Both the position numbers and the translations under genes were made by a program. A stretch of 64,000 bases of DNA, taken from contig NZ_VFOW01000001.1 of assembly GCF_006716355.1 (NCBI RefSeq), positions 4,402,001 through 4,466,000 on the forward strand. The letters are read 5' to 3'. Of the stretch, positions 57,654-64,000 are shown piece after piece. Source of the stretch: Stackebrandtia endophytica. GTDB taxonomy: Bacteria; Actinomycetota; Actinomycetes; Mycobacteriales; Micromonosporaceae. The stretch's first letter is position 1. Each line of letters begins with the position of its first letter. Below the pieces are notes generated by a model, which was not told where the DNA came from, ran no database searches, and saw nothing but the letters and a program-made list of their open reading frames with translations.

Positions 57654-58204
57654 TAAGAGGCCATCAGTTTCTTGGCGTCGAGGGTCTCGCCGTCCTTGTT
57701 CCAGTTGCACGGGCACAGCTCGTCGGTCTGGAGCGCGTCCAGTACCCGCAGCACCTCGGCGACGTTGCGGCCGACGGAACCGGCGGTGACCATCACGAAC
57801 TGGATCACGTTGTCGGGGTCGACGATGAAGGTGGCCCGCTGTGCGACGCCATCCTCGCCGAGGACGCCGGCGGCTTCGGTCAGCTCACGCTTGACGTCCG
57901 ACAGCATCGGGAACGGCAACTCACGCAGGTCCGGGTGGTCCTTGCGCCACGCGTAGTGCACGAACTCGTTGTCGACCGACCAGCCCAGGACCTGGGCGTC
58001 ACGGTCGGCGAACTCGCCGTTGAGGCGGCCGAACTCGGCGATCTCGGTGGGACAGACGAAGGTGAAGTCCTTCGGCCATGCGAACAGGACGCGCCACTTG
58101 CCCTGGTGGGACTTGTGGTGGATGGTCTCGAAGGCGTTGTCCGGTTCGAGCGAGACGCACGCGGTCAGCTCGTACTCGGGGAAGTGGTCGCCAACGTTCA
58201 GCAC
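57653..58204 (-). CDS. ahpC: Alkyl hydroperoxide reductase AhpC (peroxiredoxin)
   Basis: From GTG 58204, preceded by AAGGAG, 183 residues; upstream in-frame codons to 58363 lack features. Typical 2-Cys peroxiredoxin: FAWPKDFTFVCPTE with peroxidatic Cys51, and C-terminal LCPCNW with Cys164 and Cys166. The CPC arrangement is that of actinobacterial AhpC, which has three cysteines and works with AhpD. It detoxifies peroxides and peroxynitrite. No OxyR gene is adjacent, though it is the usual regulator in Streptomyces. Confidence 0.96.
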   Translation of the reverse strand: MLNVGDHFPEYELTACVSLEPDNAFETIHHKSHQGKWRVLFAWPKDFTFVCPTEIAEFGRLNGEFADRDAQVLGWSVDNEFVHYAWRKDHPDLRELPFPMLSDVKRELTEAAGVLGEDGVAQRATFIVDPDNVIQFVMVTAGSVGRNVAEVLRVLDALQTDELCPCNWNKDGETLDAKKLMAS

Positions 58205-58602
58205 AGTTTCTCCTTGCGAAGTCGTGAAGCGGTCCGGTGCCGTCACCGGCCTTATCTGGAATCGTTCAAAAATGTACCCGCTGGTTACGACACGCAGCCC
58301 ACCGGAGTGGGGTGTTGTGGGACGGATCTCGAACTCCAGGCGTGACCAGTCGGAACACGGCAACCGATTCGGCGTGACCGGGGTGTGTCCGGGTCAACCG
58401 GACACACCCCTCGCCTTGGCCGCCACTCGACGTTCGGGCACGTGGTCGGCCTCATGTCGTGGCGAGTCGACGGCCGACGAAACTCACTCCACAGTGCTCA
58501 TATTCGGGTCATGTGTACGAATGTGAGGAGCGGATGGTCGCGGCGGTCCGGGTGGGGCGCCTGGCGGAGGCACCGCGAACCCGACCTCCCAGACCACTAC
58601 CC
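58205..58602. terminator. Gap with a 13-bp terminator hairpin
   Basis: A 398-bp gap upstream of ahpC. GGGGTGTGTCCGG (58380-58392), loop GTCAA and CCGGACACACCCC (58398-58410) form a perfect stem that would end the minus-strand glycosidase gene, 193 nt past its stop. The ahpC promoter should lie at about 58210-58290; I see no clear OxyR or Fur site. Nothing else is recognised. Confidence 0.65.
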
Positions 58603-59640
58603 CTAGGCGCGGGCCACCGCGATCCGGGTGTTCGATCGACGGCCCGCCTCGTAGAACATGTAGAGACGGCCGTTCTCCTCGGCGAACGACGGCGCCGCGA
58701 CCCGACCGTCGTCGGGCGCACCGGACCGGGGCGCGTGCAGCACCCCGAGGTGGTTCTCGCGATCGAAGCCCACCCCGACGTCGGTGACGTGGATGTTGCC
58801 GGAACCGGAGTGATGGACGACGTATCCACCACCGTTGCGCGACCAGTAGTGGGCGCCCGACAGATCGGTGCCCTCACCGGCGCGTGGGGAGATCAGCGGA
58901 TCCGGTTTGACCTTCCACCCTCCGGTCAGCGAGTGCGACCAGCCGATGAAGATCTTGCGGCTGCCGGCCTGATTGCCCATGAGCAACATGATGTACATGC
59001 CGGGCTTGGTCGGGTGATCGAAGACCCTTGCGTAGGAGGCTTCGGAGACGTCGCCCGGCAACTGCGCGGTGGTGACGACGGTGCCGACGTATTGAAAGTT
59101 GATGCCGTCGGCCGACCGGGCCACCCGGGTGGTGTGGTTCTCGCCGTGGAAGTACAGGTAGATGTGGCGGTCGGCGGGGTTGTAGTAGGCGTGTGGGCTG
59201 GACACGTGGCTCACCGAGTAGTGCGGGCTCCAGCTGCGCGAGATGATCGGATTGCCCGGGTACTCGGTGAACTTGCCGGACAGCGAGTCGCCGTAGGCGA
59301 GACAGATGCCGCCTGGGTTGTCATGCGGCGCGTAGTAGAGGTACCAGCGTGCGCGCGGGTTGACGATCCGACCGGCGACCCCGCGAATCGACGGGAAGAT
59401 CATCTCGTTGTTCGGGTTGTACCGCAGTGACGCCATGTCGAGGGGCTCGCCCAGATAGGTGAAGGTGGGGAATCCCGGGACCGCGGCGGATGCCGTGCTG
59501 CCATGTGGTGCGGCGGTGGCCGTTCCGCCGGGTTGTGTGGCGGACGCGGGCGCGGCACCGATCAGTGATCCGCCCAGTCCTGCGATCCCGGCCGCACCGG
59601 CCATCCGAAACAGATTCCGGCGGTTGATGTCGAGAGTCAC
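58603..59640 (-). CDS. Secreted five-bladed beta-propeller glycoside hydrolase (GH43/GH117-like)
   Basis: The start is GTG 59640, with TTGGAGG upstream, giving 345 residues. A twin-arginine signal (INRRNLFRMAGAAG, hydrophobic to ASA) suggests Tat export. The mature protein repeats the propeller phrase seen in GH43 and related clans: RWYLYYAPHDNPGGICLAYGDS, PHAYYNPADRHIYLYFHG, GMYIMLLMG, KIFIGWSHSLTGGW and GRLYMFYEAG. These match the W/Y-x-L-Y-Y and A-x-S-x-D-G-I-x-F phrases (ARSADGINFQ). Catalytic carboxylates are not assigned with confidence. It is divergent from a LacI regulator, with a 28-bp operator between, so likely degrades the polysaccharide imported by the downstream transporter. Confidence 0.78.
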   Translation of the reverse strand: MTLDINRRNLFRMAGAAGIAGLGGSLIGAAPASATQPGGTATAAPHGSTASAAVPGFPTFTYLGEPLDMASLRYNPNNEMIFPSIRGVAGRIVNPRARWYLYYAPHDNPGGICLAYGDSLSGKFTEYPGNPIISRSWSPHYSVSHVSSPHAYYNPADRHIYLYFHGENHTTRVARSADGINFQYVGTVVTTAQLPGDVSEASYARVFDHPTKPGMYIMLLMGNQAGSRKIFIGWSHSLTGGWKVKPDPLISPRAGEGTDLSGAHYWSRNGGGYVVHHSGSGNIHVTDVGVGFDRENHLGVLHAPRSGAPDDGRVAAPSFAEENGRLYMFYEAGRRSNTRIAVARA

Positions 59641-59702
59641 GTTGGCCTCCAAGGGTTGTTGTGACCATGTGACCCAAGTCTCGCGGTAGCGTCGGCGGCG
59701 GG

Positions 59703-59730
59703 CAAGATGATAATACGAATTATCATCTTG
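59703..59730. promoter_or_regulatory. Perfect 28-bp LacI-type operator between glycosidase and lacI genes
   Basis: CAAGATGATAAT (59703-59714), spacer ACGA, ATTATCATCTTG (59719-59730): 12-bp perfect arms. It lies 63 bp from the glycosidase start and 93 bp from the LacI start. TTGACT (59728-59733) with TACAGC 16 bp on could be the LacI promoter, overlapping the right arm, so a bound repressor would act on both directions. Confidence 0.85.
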
Positions 59731-59822
59731 ACTTCGTTAACGTCCCTGTTACAGCATGGAGATCCGCCGGTTGCTGATGCGTATTAGCGCTCGGCGGAGG
59801 CTTCATCGAAAGGCCATCCAGA

Positions 59823-60851
59823 ATGAACCGACCTCGACGACGAGTCACCCAGCAGGACATCGCCCGACTGGCGGGAGTCAGCCAGGCGACGGTCTCGTTG
59901 GTGCTCAACGACCGTCTCGACGCGGGTGTCCGCATCGGTGCCGACACCCGGGAACGCGTGCAGCGCGCCATCCGCGACACCGGCTATGTCGCCGACCCGG
60001 TGGCCCGCAGCCTCGCCAATCAACACAACCGCATCATCGGGGTGTTCACCTACGAGCCGGTGTTTCCGCGCCGCACCCGCGACTTCTACGTCCCGTTCAT
60101 GATGGGCATCGAGGAGAACGCCGAACGTCTCGGCTGCGACCTGCTGCTCATGACCAGCGCGCCCGTTCACGACGGCCGCCGGCGAATCTTCCACGAGAAC
60201 AACCGACTCCGGTTGGCCGACGGCTGCCTCCTGCTGGGCCGCCACGCCAACCGCGACGAATTGGCCCGACTGGTCGCCGAGGAGTTCCCGTTCGTCTCCA
60301 TCGGACGACGCGACGACGCCGGGGCGCCGGTTCCCTACGTGGGCGCCGACTACGGTGCCGCGGTGACCACCCTGGTGGAGTGGGCGGTGACCGCCGGGCA
60401 CCGCCGACTGGCCTACATCGGCGCCGGTACCGGCGCCGAATCCCCGGTCGACCGCTTCCGCGGTTTCTCCAATGGACTGGTCTCCTGCGGTGTCGCCGGC
60501 CGCCATCAGAAGACCGACGGGCTCGCGGCCATCCCGGCGCTATTGGACGACGGTGTCTCCGCGTTCTTCGTCGAGGAGGCCGCCGACTGCGACGCCTTCA
60601 TCGAACGACTCGCCGAACTGGGCCGATCGGTTCCCGACGACGTCTCCGTCGTGGCCCTGGGGGACCCGACCCGTCCCGAAGCCTCGGCGATCGACGTGAC
60701 GACCTTCCACATTCCTCGCCGCGAGATGGGACTGCAGGCGGTCGAACTGCTCAACGGGCTCCTTGAGGGCACCACCGATCAGATCCAGCGTCTGTTGCCC
60801 TGCGAACCCCATTCGGGAACCACCCTCGGCCCGCCCGGGCCGACGTACTAG
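59823..60851 (+). CDS. LacI-family transcriptional repressor
   Basis: A 342-residue protein from ATG 59823. N-terminal helix-turn-helix VTQQDIARLAGVSQATVSLVLNDR (residues 8-31) and hinge helix (DPVARSLAN) precede a periplasmic-binding-type effector domain, IIGVFTYEPVF to VSVVALGDPTRPEAS. The gene lies between the divergent glycosidase and the FAD oxidoreductase plus ABC transporter, and a perfect palindrome sits in the shared promoter region, so it probably represses the whole locus until the imported sugar binds. The next gene begins 13 nt later. Confidence 0.94.
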   Translation: MNRPRRRVTQQDIARLAGVSQATVSLVLNDRLDAGVRIGADTRERVQRAIRDTGYVADPVARSLANQHNRIIGVFTYEPVFPRRTRDFYVPFMMGIEENAERLGCDLLLMTSAPVHDGRRRIFHENNRLRLADGCLLLGRHANRDELARLVAEEFPFVSIGRRDDAGAPVPYVGADYGAAVTTLVEWAVTAGHRRLAYIGAGTGAESPVDRFRGFSNGLVSCGVAGRHQKTDGLAAIPALLDDGVSAFFVEEAADCDAFIERLAELGRSVPDDVSVVALGDPTRPEASAIDVTTFHIPRREMGLQAVELLNGLLEGTTDQIQRLLPCEPHSGTTLGPPGPTY

Positions 60852-60864
60852 AAGGAGAAGTCAG

Positions 60865-62469
60865 TTGACGCAAATCGATGCCGATGTGGTGATCATCGGA
60901 GGCGGGCTGGGCGGTGTCGCCGCCGCGCTCGGGGCGTTGCGCGCCGGGCGAAGCGTCGTGCTGACCGAGGAGTTCGACTGGTTGGGCGGGCAGTTGACCA
61001 GTCAGGCGGTGCCACCGGATGAATCGTCCTGGGTGGAGCAGTTCGGCATCACCGCATCATATCGACAGCTGCGAAACGGTATCCGCGACTACTACCGGGC
61101 CCACTACCCGCTCACCGAGGCCGCGCGGGCCCGACCGGACCTGAATCCCGGCGCCGGCAGCGTGAGCCGACTGTGCCACGAACCCCGGGTCGCGGTGGCC
61201 GTGATCGACGCGATGCTGGCGCCCTACCGGGGCAGCCGACGACTGCGAGTCCTTCAGCCGTACCGGCCGATCGCCGCCGACACCGACGGCGACACCGTGA
61301 CCTCGGTGACCGTTCGACACCGACTCGACGGAGCGGAGATCATCCTCACCGCACCGTACATTTTGGATGCCACCGAGACCGGTGAGCTGTTGCCGCTGGC
61401 CGGGGTCGAATACGTCACCGGCTTCGAATCGCGCGAGGTCACCGGTGAACCCAGTGCTCCCGCAGTGGCTCAACCGGACAACATGCAGGCGGTGTCGGTG
61501 TGCTTCGCGATCGACCACGTCGACGGTGACCACACGATCGAGCGGCCGAAGAACTACTCGTTCTGGCGTGACTACCGGCCACCGTTCTGGGGTGCCAACC
61601 TGCTCAGTTGGCAGTCTCCGCACCCGCGAACCCTGGAACAGACGGTCCGCTCCTTCACCCCCAACCCCGATGACGACCCGGCGGTCATGATCTCCGATCA
61701 GCGGTTGTCGCCCGGTGACGCGAACCTGTGGACGTTCCGCCGCATCGCCGCTCGCCGCAACTTCGTGCCGGGGACGTACGACAGCGACATCGTCATCGTC
61801 AACTGGCCCATGATCGACTACTTCGAAGCGCCGGTCATCGACAGCGACAACCCCGAGTACCACCTGGAACAGGCCGCCGAACTGTCCCGCAGCGTCATGT
61901 ACTGGCTGCAGACCGAGGCACCCCGTGCCGACGGCGGTACCGGGTTCCCGGGACTGCGGCTGCGCGGCGACGTGACCGGCTCCGACACCGGGCTGGCTCA
62001 GGCGCCCTACCACCGCGAGAGCCGCCGCATCGCCGCCGAGTACACCGTGGTCGAACAGGACCTCTCGCACGACGTGCGCGGCGACAAGGGCGCGGTCGAG
62101 TACCACGACTCGGTCGGTGTGGGCATGTACCGCATCGACCTGCACCCCTCCACCGGCGGAGACAACTACATCGACGTCGCCTCCTGCCCCTTCCAGATTC
62201 CACTGGGGGCACTCATCCCGCAGCGAGTGGAGAACCTGCTCCCCGCAGGGAAGAACATCGGCACCACCCACATCACGAACGGCTGCTACCGGCTGCACCC
62301 GATCGAATGGAACATCGGCGAAGCGGCCGGAACCCTGGCCGCCTACTGCCTCGACAACGGCACCACCCCCCGCGCGGTCCGCAACGATCCCACACAGCTG
62401 AGCCGATTCCAGCAGGTGCTCGCCACCGCCGGAGTCGAACTCAGTTGGCCGACGGTCGCCGGGTACTGA
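60865..62469 (+). CDS. FAD-dependent oxidoreductase (PF12831-type) in a sugar-uptake operon
   Basis: TTG 60865 follows AAGGAG seven bases upstream; the frame opens earlier but without a ribosome site. The 534-residue protein begins with a Rossmann FAD motif (VVIIGGGLGGVAAALGALRAG) and has GWLGGQLTSQ-type DWLGGQLTSQAVPPDE, a hallmark of the FAD_oxidored family whose members are often labelled xanthan-lyase-like in sugar loci. The C-terminus has NLLPAGKNIGTTHITNGCYRLHP and NIGEAAG, closing the FAD site. No export signal. It is probably a cytoplasmic oxidase/dehydrogenase acting on a monosaccharide or glycoside, cotranscribed with lacI and the transporter (13 and 19 nt spacing). Confidence 0.85.
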   Translation: MTQIDADVVIIGGGLGGVAAALGALRAGRSVVLTEEFDWLGGQLTSQAVPPDESSWVEQFGITASYRQLRNGIRDYYRAHYPLTEAARARPDLNPGAGSVSRLCHEPRVAVAVIDAMLAPYRGSRRLRVLQPYRPIAADTDGDTVTSVTVRHRLDGAEIILTAPYILDATETGELLPLAGVEYVTGFESREVTGEPSAPAVAQPDNMQAVSVCFAIDHVDGDHTIERPKNYSFWRDYRPPFWGANLLSWQSPHPRTLEQTVRSFTPNPDDDPAVMISDQRLSPGDANLWTFRRIAARRNFVPGTYDSDIVIVNWPMIDYFEAPVIDSDNPEYHLEQAAELSRSVMYWLQTEAPRADGGTGFPGLRLRGDVTGSDTGLAQAPYHRESRRIAAEYTVVEQDLSHDVRGDKGAVEYHDSVGVGMYRIDLHPSTGGDNYIDVASCPFQIPLGALIPQRVENLLPAGKNIGTTHITNGCYRLHPIEWNIGEAAGTLAAYCLDNGTTPRAVRNDPTQLSRFQQVLATAGVELSWPTVAGY

Positions 62470-62488
62470 CACACGCAAGGAGCATCAC

Positions 62489-63763
62489 ATGACCACGAGA
62501 ACCCGAAACCGCCTGGCGGCGGCCGGGCTGGCCGGTGTACTGGCGCTGTCCGCCTGCGGCGGCGGTGGCGACGACGACGGTCCGGTGGATCTGCGCATGA
62601 CCATCTGGACCGCCAACGACGCCCACCTCGAACTGTTCAACGAGATCGCCGACGCCTACATCGCGGACAACCCCGGCGTCGCCTCGATCACGTTCGACCC
62701 GCTGCCGTTCGAGAAGTACACCTCCACATTGACCACCCAGATCGCCGGAGACAACGCGCCCGACATGGCGTGGATCCTGGAGAACGCGGCCCCCGACTTC
62801 GTCTCCAGCGGCGCACTCGTTCCGCTGACCGAGAAACTGGGCGGCACCGAGGGATATGACCTCGACGATCTCGAACCGGCCACCACCGCGTTGTGGGAGG
62901 CCGACGGCGAGCTGTACGCCTACCCCTTCTCGACCTCCCCGTTCGGTGTGTTCGTCAACAACGACCTGCTGACCGACGCCGGCCAACCCACCGCCGCCGA
63001 ACTGCGCGAGTCCGGCGACTGGAACTGGGAACGCGTCATCGAGGCTGCCGCGGCGGTCAACGACTCCACCGGCAAGGCCGGGTTGGTGGTTCGCGACTTC
63101 GACTACACCGGCTGGGACAACCTCTCGACGATGTGGGCCGGCTGGGGAGCGCAGGCGTGGAGCGATGACGGCACCACCTGCGGCTTCGACCAGCCCGCCA
63201 TGGTCGAGGCGATGACCTTCCTGCATGAGGCGATCTTCGAGCAGTCGGCTCTGCCGGGTCCGGGAAGCACCGCCGACTTCTTCGCCGGCGACTCCGCGTT
63301 CACGATCACTCAGATCTCGCGGGCGTCACTGCTCGAAGAGGACGGATTCGACTGGGACCTGGCACCACTGCCGGCCGGGCCGCAGGGCGAGTACTCCGTG
63401 ATCGGGCAGGCCGGACTGGGCGTGCTGAAGCTCAGCAAGCACCAGGAGGAGGCCGCCGACTTCGTCGCCTTCATGACCAATCCGGAGAACTCCGCCAAAC
63501 TCGCCCAGTTCTTCCCGCCGCCGCGCGCCTCACAGTTGACCGCCGAAACCCTGGGGCAAACCAACCCGCTGCTGAGCCCCGAACAGCTGCAGTCGGTCGT
63601 CATCGACGGCATCGCCACCGGAATCGTCAAGCCTAGCCACCTCGGGCAGGCCGAGATCAGTGAGACCGTCCGTGCGCAGCTCGACTCACTGTGGACGGCC
63701 GACGCCGACGTCGCCGGTGTGATGTCCCAAGTCTGTCAAGCCATCCAACCTCTGCTGGACTGA
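62489..63763 (+). CDS. ABC transporter substrate-binding lipoprotein (sugar, family 1)
   Basis: A 424-residue protein with lipobox LSAC (Cys23) after LAAAGLAGVLA, so it is anchored outside the membrane. Extracellular solute-binding family 1 pattern: DLRMTIWTANDAHLELFNEIADAY, DMAWILENAAPDFV, YAYPFSTSPFGVFVNNDLL and a GLGVLKLSKHQEEAADFVAFMTN segment near the C-terminus. These proteins deliver oligo- or monosaccharides to a MalF/MalG-type permease pair. The start follows AAGGAG. Permease 1 begins 4 nt after the stop. Confidence 0.93.
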   Translation: MTTRTRNRLAAAGLAGVLALSACGGGGDDDGPVDLRMTIWTANDAHLELFNEIADAYIADNPGVASITFDPLPFEKYTSTLTTQIAGDNAPDMAWILENAAPDFVSSGALVPLTEKLGGTEGYDLDDLEPATTALWEADGELYAYPFSTSPFGVFVNNDLLTDAGQPTAAELRESGDWNWERVIEAAAAVNDSTGKAGLVVRDFDYTGWDNLSTMWAGWGAQAWSDDGTTCGFDQPAMVEAMTFLHEAIFEQSALPGPGSTADFFAGDSAFTITQISRASLLEEDGFDWDLAPLPAGPQGEYSVIGQAGLGVLKLSKHQEEAADFVAFMTNPENSAKLAQFFPPPRASQLTAETLGQTNPLLSPEQLQSVVIDGIATGIVKPSHLGQAEISETVRAQLDSLWTADADVAGVMSQVCQAIQPLLD

Positions 63764-63766
63764 CCT

Positions 63767-64000
63767 GTGAGCCGCTTGAGAGAGCAACCCACCACCGCCG
63801 GGCGTGCCCGGCGGTGGTGGACCGCGCGCCGCCGTGACCAACTCGCCGGGTATCTGTTCATCACCCCGCAGATCCTCGGCACCGCGCTGTTCGTCATCGC
63901 ACCGCTGGTCATGGTCGCCTGGTACAGCCTGCACGAGTGGAACGTCCTGGCCGGTTCGTTCGAGTTCGTGGGAGACGCCAACTACCGGCAGCTTCTCGAC
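63767..64000 (+). CDS. Sugar ABC transporter permease (N-terminal part, cut by the right edge)
   Basis: GTG 63767 opens 78 codons to the end. After a basic N-tail (RARRWWTARRRDQ) comes the first membrane helix, YLFITPQILGTALFVIAPLVM, with the YSLHEWNV and FVGDANYRQLL context typical of MalF/UgpA-type permeases. It follows the binding-protein stop by 3 nt, so it is coupled. The second permease and further sugar genes should lie beyond the window. Confidence 0.93.
   Translation, partial: MSRLREQPTTAGRARRWWTARRRDQLAGYLFITPQILGTALFVIAPLVMVAWYSLHEWNVLAGSFEFVGDANYRQLLD

Overview
The window is about 64 kb of high-GC DNA with actinobacterial features: GTG and TTG starts with purine-rich ribosome sites, many secreted Tat or Sec enzymes, the order trigger factor then clpP1, clpP2 and clpX, a 180 kDa-class NAD-glutamate dehydrogenase, and ROK, LacI and GntR regulators beside carbohydrate enzymes. 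I infer a free-living filamentous actinomycete, perhaps near Glycomycetales or Micromonosporales; the genus cannot be fixed from the sequence. I recognised no rRNA, tRNA, CRISPR array, transposase or phage gene.

Layout. 1-5 kb: end of a phytoene-dehydrogenase-like oxidoreductase, then a murein-degradation group (Tat amidase, GH25 lysozyme, NagZ-type GH3 lipoprotein). 5-12 kb: protein quality control (tig, clpP1, clpP2, clpX), interrupted by a divergent soxR/MFS efflux pair that shares an almost perfect SoxR box. 12-20 kb: a cholesterol-oxidase-like GMC enzyme, a frameshifted alpha/beta hydrolase, and a tiny eight-cysteine peptide followed by a FtsX-type permease and two ATPases. 20-30 kb: PBP4 carboxypeptidase, an isobutyryl-CoA-mutase-type large subunit, two DUF402 genes flanking a yefM-yoeB toxin-antitoxin pair, an orphan FitA-like antitoxin, a repeat-rich gap and a snapalysin-like protease. 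30-38 kb: CnoX/YbbN-like thioredoxin, an arginase-family protein, the large glutamate dehydrogenase and a second Tat amidase. 38-50 kb: a lone GTPase-associated protein 1, a cytoplasmic GH3 divergent from a ROK regulator, a second cluster of the same repeat family, a Gdx guanidinium exporter with a GntR regulator, small enzymes, a drug exporter, and a GH5 cellulase with its own ROK regulator and a 35-bp operator. 51-58 kb: a secreted chymotrypsin-fold protein that has lost all three catalytic residues, a ubiquitin-like protein ending in Gly-Gly coupled to a DUF4132 protein, a cold-shock protein and ahpC-ahpD. 58-64 kb: a LacI-controlled sugar locus (secreted beta-propeller glycosidase, LacI, FAD oxidoreductase, binding protein, permease running off the right edge).

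Most promising for novelty: (i) the Gly-Gly-terminated ubiquitin-like protein and its DUF4132 partner, (ii) the cysteine-rich peptide with its dedicated ABC transporter, (iii) the S1-family pseudoprotease, and (iv) a hairpin-containing repeat family present in two gaps 15 kb apart. Several regulator-operator pairs (SoxR, YefM, LacI, ROK) can be read directly from the DNA. Start sites, hairpins and residues were read by eye; family assignments come from motif recognition, not searches.
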